From: Rhea pennata
Lineage: Eukaryota > Chordata > Aves > Rheiformes > Rheidae
Assembly (NCBI RefSeq): GCF_028389875.1
Contig: NC_084702.1
Location: 57,390,553-57,454,552 of the forward strand
Direction: 5' to 3'
Length of the DNA: 64,000 nucleotides
Part shown: positions 11,801-25,329 of the stretch, piece by piece
How the letters are laid out: every line of letters starts with the position of its first letter
Position numbering within the stretch: the first letter of the stretch is position 1
Notes under the pieces: model-generated
The model's database searches: none
What the model was told of the DNA's origin: nothing
The model's input: only the letters and a program-made list of their open reading frames with translations
Position numbers and translations under genes: made by a program

Positions 11801-14800
11801 TGAAACATATTTATTTGGAATTGGCGGGAGGGAGTTGTTACTTCCTCCTTTCAAAGTACAAATGCTTTAATGTTAACTAATTGCAAAATTGTCTTTGACA
11901 TGCAGATCTAAACATTTTTATTCTGATTATCTGAAACCCAACTGCACAAACAAATAATCCATCACCAGAACTTAGCACACATGCATTATACAAACAGGAA
12001 ATTGAGATGTCAAACAAGCACACTTTAGATTAGGTAATATATTACATGGAAAAGATAATATAATGCTCTTTCCTCTTGCTCATAGATCTTCCCAAGTATT
12101 AACTTTGTAGGCATTCATTTGTTTAGACAGTTTTCCTCCTTAAACATCAGTTTACTTGCAACCCCAGATAGTAATACTTGACATCTTTTTGATTGATCTA
12201 TTTAAATTCTCCATGGATTGTTAGAATGAGGGATTATTTTACCCTGAAATTTCCTGAAGTTCACCTGAACAAATACAGCCTTGGATGTGGCCCAAAAACA
12301 TTCTCTGAAGGTTGCAAGAATAGAATATAGACCGGGCAGACAAAACAGGATAACAGAAAGTACAACCAAAGAAGCCATTACATCCAAATAATCAGCAAAT
12401 AACGTATAGGTTGGCAAGCAGAACAGACACGATTTGGCTCAAGATGGAAATCTCAGTCTGTGAAGAGTCACTGGAAACTATTAAAGAAGTATTGGAGGAG
12501 ATACAAACACGTCTATACGCTGCCTAAAACAAGCTAAAAATGATCAGGAATATCATGTAAACATATTATAATTGGAAGAAGTAGATAGACTAAAGAGCAA
12601 AACCACTTTAACTTTGTAAATTTCAAATATATTCACCTTAGATATGCTCCCTGATTATATTTACTTTTCTTGGGGTTTTTTTGTTTGGTTGGTTTTGGGT
12701 TTTTTTTAACTGGCTGTTGAAGAAAAGAAGGAAAGAGGAAAACATTTTGTCAAGGAACCACAATGATCAGTGGCTGGAAAAACAGTATTAGAATTGGAAC
12801 TCATCCTGAGAACTCCAGAGAAAAATGAGAAGAGGGGAGAAAAAGAGACAAAAAATGGTGAGAAATACACAAAAGAGATTACTCAGCTCTGGAAGAGTTG
12901 AGAAGTCAGAGGGAACTGAGTGAGGGAATGGGTGTTATTTCTTGTGCTTTCTTTGTCGTCTCCCACCCCACCCCTCGAAGAAAAGTAAGATGTAAAACAT
13001 CAACCAAGATAGTTCTTGGAAAAAACGTACCTTTTCCAAGTAATGCTTATTTTTGTTCACAGCTTCAGAATTTTTGGTTCCTATAAGCACTTAGCTATGA
13101 CATTTAATTTTTCAGTTGCTCATTACTCTACTGTCAACCAGAAATTAATCTGATCCATCCAGTGACAGTAGGGACAATTTTTTTTTTTTTTAAAAAAAAA
13201 GGATATTCAAAGAATCTAAGTCTGGGAAACCCATCTACTGCAACTTGTTTAATCATGGCTTGTAGAAACCTTGGTCAGGGATCAGACTCACACTGTACCA
13301 TAAACATAGACTGAAACAATGGCCTCCTGGCCAGAAAAATCTTACACTCCAAGTAATGAGACAAAAAATCCAGTGTCTAGGTTCCCACAAGTAGAAAAAT
13401 GATGAGACCTAAGTATGAATTACAATTACTGATCAGCACTTTGACAAAAGTATCAGTGCAAGAAAAATCGCACTAGAATCTGTCATCATAAATTGCCTGT
13501 AATATAAAGGACATTTCCATACTAAATAAGAGATGAGAAGAGCCTGTGGTTAAGCTAAAAACGACACTCAAAATTTAGCATCTTATGTTGAAGTTAAGAA
13601 AGAGTGCAAGAGCATCTTGAGTGTATAACAATAGTACCATATTGAATCTGTCAAGTTCAGAACAGACAAATTTATAAGACACAAAACAATGTTTCTATGA
13701 GAGTTTTAGACCTGGATAGCCAGAGAACATGCTATTTTAAAGACACAACATAGAATGAATGTATAATATATAGACTGTCAGCATGTGAGAACCTGGGCAG
13801 AGATCAGTTCAGAATGGCAGAAACAGTGAGATGTTGTCTATAGTGAGAAAGGAGACAGAAAGAAGGTTTGAAAAGAAAAATTTTGAGCTATCTTTAACTG
13901 AATTTGAATTGATGGCTTACCCCCAAAACTTACAGAAAAATATGAATTTGAATTGATGGCTTACCCCCAAAACTTACAGAAAAATAACCTGAGATTTTAG
14001 TCCATACAGGCAAAGGAAGTCTAGGGTAACTCTGTATACCCTCACTTTGGGAAAGTTGGTTTAAATTGTTTGGAGATTATTTTGATACTAGAAACAAGTA
14101 TAAAGGGGACAAATGACAGAGAACTGTTTAGAACTTCCCTGACAAAGTGATGAAGAGAATGCTCTTCCAGACACGCAGAGCATGCAAGGCAACAGCAAGA
14201 GTTCATTAAAATAAAAACAAATTGAAGAAATAATGTCAGTTAAAATGGAGTGTCTCACAATCGGAGACCTTTAAAAAGAAGGAATCGTGAGAAGAAATGG
14301 CCTTCAGAGGGTTTTACAAGGTATCTATTGACCCTGGTGAATATTCTAAGGAATATTATCTATGCCTCGCATTCCAGTTCTGAACCAAGCTCAGTGTTCT
14401 GGGGACAGTAATTGTTCACTAATTTGGGACTCAGCCAGTATGGTACCAGCAGGAATCCACCACTGTATTTTAAGAAAGCTGTAATTGAATGCAGACACTC
14501 AGACTCACTGAAGGGATCCAGATTTATCACTGTGTCTAATCTGTATTTTTGAAACACAACTACTATTGCAAGTAGTATGAAAAAAAGCTGTCTAGCCAAA
14601 TATATGTTCCTGATGCAACAGATGTTTCATCTGCTTTCCCATAATTTGGGGCTCTAGCACAGAGGGTATTTTTAAGTGCACTTTGAGGTGGTAATTCATA
14701 GGGAATTAAATTAGCCTTTTTACCTTTTACCAAACAAACTGAGACATCCATTAGGAATAAATAATTTAAGAGGCTGAGTTTTAAATATGACATTCATCTA

Positions 14801-17800
14801 TTGAAATTCCCACATTAGTACCCAGCTATGGTAATATATTTGTCTTTAATGTCTTAAAATATCTTTTCACATCCTAAGGAGTGCTAAGAGAAAAATGTAA
14901 AAAGAGAATACAGAGCTAAATGATTAAATGATCTTAAGCAGGACACTATGCAAATAGTATCTGAAACTACTCTATCAACTCATATATCCAGTTGAAAAAA
15001 GAAATCCCGATATGTTCTTCAACTGCTAGCTTATTTATCACAAATGAGGCATTTTCTAGGACTTTGTCCAAAATATCCTTCAGTTCTACTGGCTGTGTTA
15101 CAAATTATTAAAGGAAATAGTCTAGTGCTATTTCTAGGAATTATATATTTCAAAATTATTTAATATTTATTTATTCATTAATGCATCATTATAGATGGGA
15201 AAACCTCAGAGACTGTAACTCTAACATGGTAAAGGTTTTCAAAGTAATTTAAGACTTGAAGAAACAGTGTAATAATTGGGAAGATTCACCCAAAAAGAAA
15301 TTCAGTAAAAAGAGCTTCTTGTCCCACAACCCCAGTTCTAGAATAAGTGTCTTAAACATTTCTCAGAATTAAAATGGGCATCTCAGTGGGCAATCCTGCC
15401 TAGGGAGGGACTCAACTATGATCACGCTAAGTCATTCTGAGCTCCAGCTGGAGCACCAGAGAGATGCAGGCAACACAAATCCAGTCAGAGGCACTGATTA
15501 CTCCCACTGGCAGTTTGTGCTGCTTTTGATCTAATATTCAGCTCTACATTCAAAGAGGGGAAGTGGATTCCTGGCATATTTTATACTTGTCTGGATGTTC
15601 AGGACTGTACACACTGACCATGGTATTGCCAGGATGAAAAAGGAGAAAAAACGATAATGCCAATTGCTTTTTGTTGAATTGCCTTCATTTTCTACCGTAT
15701 ATGAGATGTATCGCAATTACAGTTTTTGTACCTTGCACTCCACTAAATTTATTCTCACAGAGAATCTACTGATATCTTCCAGCCAGAAGTCTGAACTAGT
15801 ACTCTGTCCTCATCTTCCTTATTTGTCAGCCATCCGTAATACAGTGCCTTATGATATTTTTGAAATCTTGCTTTTTCTTCTTTCGTGCGGCTCTAGTTTC
15901 ACTTTACTTTCTTTTGCTGCTCTAATCATAGCTCTGCAATACTCCCATCTATCTCCAAAATGAAATTATATAACAGGCTAGATCTATTAGCTCTTCACTT
16001 CCAGACAGTGTAAAAGTGTAAAATTCTCAGTTAAACAGATATACTCTCTTGAATCACACTTTCTCTTTGATTTCTGTTGTTCTCTCAGAAGTATTTACTT
16101 TATGTTTTGAAGCTTATTGACTGTGAAACTAAATTGGAAGGCATACAGCTTAGGGCTTTGGCCAACATTATATATTTTGGTTAAACCAGAACTCCAAAAA
16201 TAAACCCAAAACCCCCAAAAGGGCTGTTCTGTGTTTAAATTTAAGCTTCATGAGAAGTAATTCTTTTTCTAGATGCTCGAACCTTGCCATAAACTATTTC
16301 AATATACTCAAGATTTAAAATATTAACCTTTTGGAGGATATCTTGTACAGGCCTTCTTAGAGAAGGCCTTGAAGACTTCTTAGAGAAGGACTTAAAAGAA
16401 TATATTTCATTTTTCCGGAGAGCAGGCAGCATGCAATACCTTATGACAGAATTACAAACTAATTTTAAAAATAACACTGAGACAGTTAAGCAGTTAAGTA
16501 CCTGCAATACCCATCAAGTATTAACTGAAAATAATAATTTTACAGTTTAGAGCGACTGTTGAGGAAAAGGCCTATGATACCATTAACTCATCCTTCATGT
16601 TCTGTGGGACTATGTCATGTTCATGGCCTCACTACAGTACTAATCTGACATGTGTCAGATTAAAGAGATTCAGATGTCCTAAGCAGCCTGGAGGCACATA
16701 ATAGCATGTCTCTTCCAAAGAATCAAAGATATGCGCAGTACACTGACATTAATTGTAGGATGATCTTTTAATCTGAAGGATCAAATATAGTCTGTATGAC
16801 TGGGAAGAAAGGGATCTTGCTAACAGAAAAGATTTGTAAATTAAGCAGGAAAATATCTTTTAAATTTATATGCTGTATTTTTCATGTAGTCTATTTATTG
16901 ATTCCAGCACTGACGCACACCAGGAAGCCTTTATTCTGTCAGTCTCTAATCACAATCAAGTATTAACAGTTACCAGGGTGTAACAATTCCCTTGCAACTA
17001 GGCAATATCTACAGTGTTAGCTTCCTTGGGGCATAAGCATGTGCTTTGAATTCAAACGGAAAGAGTAAAATAAGATAGACAGAGAAGTTTATATATGATG
17101 CTTTAAAAAGTCAAAAGCTTTTGAAGTGAGATGGTTTCATTGTGCAGTACAGCATACAAAACTAAATTTAGGATTGCAAGCCTATATTTTAGAAATGTTT
17201 GCAAATACCATACACTGAATAGATTTGGAAAAGTCAGCAATTTTTTACTTAAAATTTACAAATAAACTTGTCAGTTTTACATTATTATGAAGAACAACAT
17301 ATAAACTCCCAAGTTGTTCAGAGGACTCAAACAGGAAATGTCTAGAAAAGATAAAATTTGTGTCAGCATACTTACAATTGTTTTAGTATCTCAAACTATC
17401 CATGACAGGGTAATGAAACTATTTTTGGATAATAATGTTAAGCCAAGTGAATGTGATAAACTTTCACATTCACACGTTCACATTCAAGTGAACATGATAA
17501 AAGTTTAATGTTGAGAAAACCCTACTGAAGTAGCCTGATAATTCATATTTATGGTATTTCCCTGTAGAGAGCACTATGTTTCTCAAAATTTTCACTGAAA
17601 GCTGAATCCATCACTTCATTTGACATGGTATGCCTGTCTCAGATGTGAAAGAATGTGCAAATCAGCCTCAATATAAAAATGTGAGACCTAAATAGTAGCT
17701 TTTGCTGTCAAGCTCTTGAGGATTGTGGTCTTGAGGACCACAGGCAACTACATTTTATTTTAGAGATCCAGCCTTATGTTAAAATATATATTTCTCACTG

Positions 17801-20800
17801 CTTTTTTTTTAATACTTCATTCTTTCTTGCTTATTTAATCTTCAGATGTGTATCTCTGTATGCTAGCACGAGAGATCTGCCAGGATCTTTACCTTAGGCT
17901 TCTTTCTCTTTACCACTGTTTAAAAGCTCAGTAATTGAATTCTTGCCTCTGAAATAGATTGATCACCCTCATGGAAAAAGTATTTTTTTTTACAGGTCCT
18001 TAAAATTATTTGGAGTGTAAATACTCCTGCACCATCACTCACTACAAGAGATTCAAATTTTCCTTCTGGGACATCATTTTTAATTTATATAGTTCAGTAG
18101 TATTACTGTCTTCTGATGAGTCAAATGCCATGTCTCCATGAAATAATCAAATAATCTTATTCCAGGCTTATGGTCAGTTCTGATTGCAGCATAAAACTTG
18201 CTTCCACAACTGGTATCGTTATTAAATTAAACATCTCTCAGATCACATACTTACAAGCACTAAAATAGCCTTTCATTTCTCAAAGATTCTATCTATGTCC
18301 TGGTAAGTAATCACTCTGCATCTTCAACTGTTTTGCATGTAAGTAGAAGACTTCAACTTGCATTGTTATGTTTTGCATCTTTAGAAGAATTAAGACACCT
18401 TTTCAAGAGTGATAAATGATCTCCATTAAAAAAAAAAAAAAAAAGAGAGAGAATTCTTAGCTAGAGATAACATCAGGAATACTACTGTGAGTAGTACTAT
18501 GAATTCATGCTTTCACCGTTTGATTAGATGAGATGGAATCAGGATAATAGCTTGGAAACCTAGTGTTTTGAAATAGCTGCAGATGGTACTGATCTTGAAA
18601 GGACACTAACTACTGGGAATCATATGAAAAATAAATTAGAAAAGAGAATTAAAATATCACAACTGATTAAAAGTAAATTCTCTTTATGATTATAATTATA
18701 GGGCTAATAATCTCAAGAGGAGAGAGAAAGGAAGAAATTTATTAGAGAAAGATAAGGCACATACTCATCAGAGTAGGTTGTATAGTCATTAATATATGCT
18801 TTTCTCTCAGACCAAAACACCTGTAAAGAGCTGCAGTGAAGAAGAAAATTCTGATATTCAAAGCCAGATTAATGATATTGCTGCTTTACTGTTCAATGAT
18901 CTTACTTAGCTATCAGCTACATCTTAGGGCTTGGCATCACAGCCAATTTCAGTAACTATAGAGTACACTAGGTGTAGTTGGCATAATAATGCAGTGCTGG
19001 CTGTCAGACAGTAATTCTGCTTTGCAGCTTCAAAGGTTCTAAAATAAACCTGGAGAACTACCCCACTGAAAACTTTAAGATACATATTCTTATTCAATGA
19101 GTCAGCTGTAAAAAAATGACAATTTTATGGTTGTACTATTTCATTGATGAGTTTCTTCTGAAATGTTCTTATCTGGTATTTGGATTTTGTGCAAAGTTCA
19201 TATAAAAGAGTAAACTTTGGAGAGAGAAATGTAACCGCAGAAGGAAAAGATATAAAGACATGGTTACATAATAAAGTGGTAGGTATTCCACCTCATACTG
19301 TGCACATTGCTTCATTTTGCAAAGTCACTGAGTGACAAGTAAGCAAGTTGTATCCTAACATCATAATTAATTCAGTTTATGATCTTTCCTGGGAGTTGCA
19401 TATGGTTACAAGTCCTTGAGAAATCTGGGAGAAATCTTCTATAGGACAAAATTCTAAGATGCATGATATAGTAAACTGAGAAGAAATAGACCCCTTTGCT
19501 CTAATAAAGCAAAGCATTATGTTTTGTTATGGAATTTGTAGTGCAGTAATGAGGCACTCAGTAAGTAGGATCATACTGAGCAGTGCAGGAAGAAAGGAGA
19601 TGGTACTGGGTCATTAAGAAATGCTTCCATATAGCAGTTTCAGACCAGGTATAGCACAGTGAAAATTAGGATAAAAGTCACTGTTAATTCACAACCTCTA
19701 GCTAAGGAACAGCAAACAAAGAAAACTTTGCTTATATGGCAAAGTGCACATGGTTTACCAATAATGTAACAGTGGCAAAATCAAGAGAAAACACTAAGTT
19801 ACTACTTGGGTACAGCAGCTTTTATTTATGTTCTCTGCCTACTATGTACATGCCAGTTTTCTGGATCAACATTTTGTGAATACTCACCACTCCTAACAAA
19901 ATAGATTCTAGTGGTTTTGGTTATCTGATTTCAACTGAAACATCTGACTTAGACAAATCATGTTTTTTCCAAAGCTGATTATAAAACAAATGGAGTTAAG
20001 TGAGCATAGATAAGTTCATTCAGTAAAACAAATTAGGCTCTTGTTTTTCTCCCTTTTCAGATTAACTAAAGAACCATAAAGGACCTGGCCTCCACTATTC
20101 CTGTTTTAATCGAAATACATTTATCACTCTTCCTTTTACTTTCTTAATCATGATGATTTCTTGATAGTGTGGTCATAAAAATCCAAATCTGATGAATAAA
20201 TATTTTGCAACTAATAGGTCTACTAGATCTTTTGAAGGGCAAATATCATTCATTTTTCTTACATAAGTGCAGAGAAAGGAGAATTGTAGAGCAGCGAAGA
20301 ATAATGAGAATCAAGATTTCCCTGTACTTGGGGAAACCCTGCTAAGGCTACAAGAAAAATGGATGCTGAGTTCCAAAATGACAATCACACCTTGAGGCAG
20401 AGGTCCAAAAACTGAATAAATATGAGGTTACACTTAGGCACCTAATGAATTGGATGAAATGCCCTTCGCCCCAAAAAATGATTTTACAATGAAATTCTTC
20501 TGCACTTAGTAATTGTTAAACAAACAAGGATATGAAAGAGTTCAGTAAAAATAGCTTGTAAACAATTGAATAAGTGAATTAAAGACTTGAGGTCAGTCAC
20601 GGTACAGTGAGCAGAACTGCATTCAGTATCTTTAAATTACTTGATTTTTCTCTTAAATGTTAAATTAATCAAATGAAAGTTGTCTTTATTACACCATTAG
20701 TATGTCCATTAAAATTCAGTTTCACTGCTTACAATTCACCTTCTGTTCTCTATAGTTTTCTCTACTTTAGTTTAACTATGTAATTAGGATTTCCTGTCAT

Positions 20801-23800
20801 CTTTTCCTTTCATTTTTTTCTGATTATAGTCTTTCTTTATTCAACTACAGTATGCTTTTTATCTGTAACATCTTCCAGAACAGTACCAAAAAACCCACCA
20901 GAGACAGGGAAGAATGCATAAATGAATGATCCTTAAACACACAAGTCAATAGAGAAAGTTGATATAACCTACCCTCAACACCATTAGCACATTCTGTCAG
21001 CTCAGCTGAAGTTGACAGTATCATCCCATTTGCGATAGTGAGCCATACAATTACGGTTGGAATATTCCCACAGCCCTGCCAGATTCCTCAAGGGGATTAG
21101 CACTTGTCTGATTGCAGTACACAACAAAGACATTGTCAAAGTATCAGTGCATCAATCAGGAGGAATTTGGAGACTTTGAAGTTTAAAAAAAATAAAACGA
21201 CAGTGGTGGTGGGAGGAAAGCAGTTACAATAGTTAAGTGCAATCATGCTCCTCTAATTTATTTTGATGATACACATTTTGATGACCCAGTTTTCTTCTTA
21301 ACAATGTGCCAGTAACAAACTTGGAAATAACTTTATTTTATCTCATCAAACAATAGACAATTATTTAAAAGTATTTTAGCTTTATGTGATTTTTTTTCAC
21401 TAGCAAGAAGCTAACAAAATATAAAAGAACATTAATTGTGATTAACTGTAAGTCTCAGACTCACAGTTAAGCCTGCAGAGTCTGAGACTACACTTCTCTA
21501 CCTTAATGCTAATGTTCCTTCCTCCCAGCAGCTGATTTCAGAAGGTAGTGCAAAAGTCTAAGGTGGTGGACCTATGAAGAACAGTGTATAGTGATTTCCA
21601 ATCTACCTCCTTCTAAATCTCTCTCTGCTTTGCAGGTAATGCATAATTTTCAGCTGGATAATATTCACGGATAAGAATGACAATAGACAATACCCACATT
21701 GCTTCCAATGAGCATGATGTCATTATGCTGCAGTTTACTGTTGCAACCATATTCTAGTAAACAGACTTCTATATATTGAAATGTGCTGGCTTCTATTTAG
21801 ATGAATAGTTTATATCCCTGTTTTGGTAGGCTCTGAACTAGATGTCAAGATGTCAAGAGATGTCAAGGATATGGATATACTCATACTGAAGGTACAAAAA
21901 AAATTCACTAAACCTTGCTGTGATTCCCAAGAAAACTGCACTAGCTGCAGGACCAGACTTGCCAGAACTTCTTATACAAGTCCAGTAAATACCATACTTT
22001 CAAGAAATGTTCCAAAAATCAGTATGTCTCCAACAGCATCTCTAAAAGATTAGAGGCAGAGGTGACTAAGGATGCAGATTTTCAACATACGCTGATAATC
22101 TGAATCACACATACAGAAAGCGCAGAGAACAGCAACAAGAGATTTTGTAATACAGCTGTCCTTACCACATTTGTTCCTACCACAAACAAGTCTTATGGAA
22201 GTTTACACTGTTATAACTGAGTTTGAAACTTGAGTCACAGCTGATAAGTCCTTCAGTCCAAATGATCTGTTTTTTTACAAATAGCACTGAGCTCTTCTGA
22301 TGAAATCAGAAGACATTCTGGCATGAGCATGAACTTAGACAGATCCTAAATGAGACCATGCAGCCAAAACAACTGGGTAACATTCTTAGTCCAGAGTCCA
22401 TGGACTTTGCAATCACTTTTGTAAAAAATATGTCCATCACTTAGACCATCACAGAAAGATGAATAAGCAGGGCTTATACTAGCAAGAAAAACTATATGGT
22501 AATGCACTTGTTCTATCTAATATGCTGCAACCATGTTCTACAAACAGAGCAACCACTGGCCATGGGATTAGCAGGTTTGTGCACTGTTCGGAAAGACGTA
22601 GCACAGACATATCATGCTCATTCTAGACTGGACAACCACAGGAAGGAAACAAACTTAACAACTAAGTGTCTATTCAGGCAGATGTATTCAAAAGGATCAT
22701 GAGGAAAGAAGACAGTGGGCTCATGTATGATCTATAATCCCAAAAGGAATCCCAATAGGAATCCCATTCTCTTGAACCAAGTGACCACAATCAATGTCAC
22801 CTACAAATCTTCACTACTACTGTATCCAAAGACATGCTGCCAGCTAGAAACTAGTCAGCCATTGAAATATAAAAGTTGAAATGAAACAGCGTAATGCAAT
22901 GCTGTATTTTCAAGACACTAATTCTTGAACCTAACCCAGTTCACTGCAGCAGGAGCAGTCAACACAACTACCTAGGTAAAACACAAGCTTTATGGTAAAA
23001 CAGGCTTGATTAAAACATATTCTTATATTCAGATGAATTCTAGTTGTGTAGAAATAAGATAATAAAAATATCTGTTTAAATTGTACGTCTGGCTTTAACC
23101 ATCATAGACTGAGAAATAACGATCCTATCAGAAAGAAATCGGACTGACTGACAAAGGTGAGCTACCCACTTTGAGCATGAGAAGATCCAATTTTTACTGC
23201 TACACAGATAGGCAGAAGAAGAATGCTATCATCACTTGCTTACTAGAGACTAGAAACAAAAAAAAAGAAGGGGGAGGTGAACAATACCTTCCTAAAACCT
23301 GCACAGGACTTGCTGGTATAAACTAGTATAGCTTAGCTGGCTACAATAAAGCAACATCACCATCCTTCAGATGAGGATCTAGGCTATTCTATGGCTCTTA
23401 TTATTGCCTGAGAGATTGGAACAACGGGGAAGAAACTGGAGAAACTCTGAGGCATGAATTCTCTGTTAAATATGCATGGTTAGATGATCTGCAGAGAGCA
23501 GGAACTGGCAAGAACGAGCCAGGTTATGAAGCTTTCAGTTTGTATGTGCCAGCAGAACATTAAAGGTGCATAAGGATTTGCAAATGCTACACTATTTGAA
23601 AATCTGCTCTGCCTTTATTTTTTTCATTTTACTGCCTTTGAGAGGAGAGGAATGAAGAGTGTCAAGTTACAAAGTGGAATTCTTATTGCTGACCAGAAAA
23701 CATTGGATTTCCTTGTTTCCTAAGGGACAGAACAATAGCCACAGTTATGGCTTTCCGGAAGTTTATTTCTAAGCAGTATCATAAAGCTAAACATGGACAA

Positions 23801-25100
23801 GATTTAGAATTGCAGAAACTATACAATTATAGAAAAGACTTTATTATGGGTCTACCAAAAGAAAACTCTACCTTAAATGTATTTTTTCCTTTCTGAGGTT
23901 TGTAGCTATCATTTGATCTTTATGAAAAAATCCTTTTATTTCCAGGTTTTTGAGTGTAAGGAAGAGGAAATGGAGATTACAGTATTTTCAAGACAGTCCA
24001 ATTATTTTAATGATACTTCCAAATACTAGCAGGTTCATTTTGAAATTGAAGTTCCATGAATAAGAGCATCTTTGCTATCTTTCTCTGAAGTCAATCTAGC
24101 TAACTTTTATTTTAAATAACATAAAATAAGAATATAACATTTGTAATATGCATAGGTAAAACAAATTCCAATTACCAACTGAGAAAGTAAGTTTATCTTC
24201 TTCCAGTAGTGCCATAAATGAAAAGTCTTTGTCATTTCATATCTTCAGATTACTTTTCAAAATAAGACAATGATTCCACAACAAATACAATTTTATCCGG
24301 GAACAGGAGTCAGAAAATTTTCCCTGAACCAGGAATGTGATTCCAGTCTACATTATATACTGAGATACTTAATTCAGTTCTGCATCTACACTGGGCTGGT
24401 TTATAATATAAACTCAGGTTGAGTGATCAACATGTTGAACAAAGTTTTTCCAGAAGGCAGTCTTTGGCATAGCCCTAGTCTCTATTTCTAACGGTATCCC
24501 TATGACAGTTAAACAATCTCCTTTCTTACCATTTTTTCCTCATGTGGACAACTAAGGCACACAGACGTTAATTAATCATTAATAAACTCAGAACCTTCTG
24601 AATTCTGCTCTTAGATAAAGTCTGTTAAAGTTGCTCTTTCATACATCCAGCTTGCTCATGGCTATTGCTACATCCAATGCGGGGGAGGCTGCTGGAAAGC
24701 TCAGCTGGGCTGAGGGGAAGAGAGGAAGCATGGGACCATCCCCTTTGGCTGCAACCTTCAGCTATTCTGCATCAAGTGTAATGTGAAATTGTACTCTAAA
24801 CCCAATAAAAATCTGCTCTTCCTTCATAATCAGTTAACAACTCTTTGCATATCGACACAGTATTCAGCCCCTAAGACAGCAGTGGGAGAAAGGAATGCTT
24901 TAAGCCTGGTGTAGCTCTGTGCACCCTTCCTGGGCTGAGAGTTATGGAGCTAAACAATGCTAGAGCTCTGATACCTAATGTTTAGAATGAAATCTAAGTG
25001 ATTTTACCAAGTATTCCTAAAATATCTTCTTTTCTTCTTGCACACAACTGAAATGACACACACTGAAAATAACAATGAAAATAAACTATAGATAAAGGCA
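8860..25100. other. Intergenic AT-rich stretch
   Basis: No gene or named repeat is recognised in these 16 kb. Visible structures are a recent 44-bp tandem duplication (13900-13986), perfect inverted repeats near 16.35, 16.65 and 21.46 kb, a T14A10-type run near 13180 and a poly-A run near 18428. The region separates the CpG island from the first CR1 copy. Confidence 0.6.
13900..13986. repeat. Recent 44-bp tandem duplication
   Basis: Two consecutive copies (13900-13943 and 13944-13986) starting GAATTTGAATTGATGGC and ending CTTACAGAAAAATA are identical over all 43 comparable bases. The identity implies a recent event or a polymorphic two-copy locus. Confidence 0.95.
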
Positions 25101-25109
25101 GTAATTTTA

Positions 25110-25326
25110 CACAAGAAAAAACTTCTTTACTGTGAGGGTGGATAAACACTGACACAGGTTTCCCAGGCAGGTTATGGAGTCTCCATCCTTGGAGACACTT
25201 AAAACCCAGCTGGACACAGTCCTGGTCAACGTGCTCTATCTGACCCTGCTTGAGAAAAGGGAGTTGGACCAGATGATTTCCACAGGTCCCTTCCAACCGC
25301 AGCTTTTGTATGATTCTGTGATTTTG
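25110..25326 (+). mobile_element. CR1 LINE 3' end
   Basis: The plus strand reads TTTCCCAGGCAGGTTATGGA, CCATCCTTGGAGAC, GTTGGACCAGATGATTTCC, GGTCCCTTCCAACC, then TGATTCTGTGATTTT. This is the last part of CR1 ORF2 and its short 3' end with the ATTCTGTG tail repeat. The peptide MESPSLETLKTQLDT in this stretch matches the CR1 ORF2 C-terminus. It is strongly 5'-truncated and not coding. Confidence 0.88.
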
Positions 25327-25329
25327 TAT

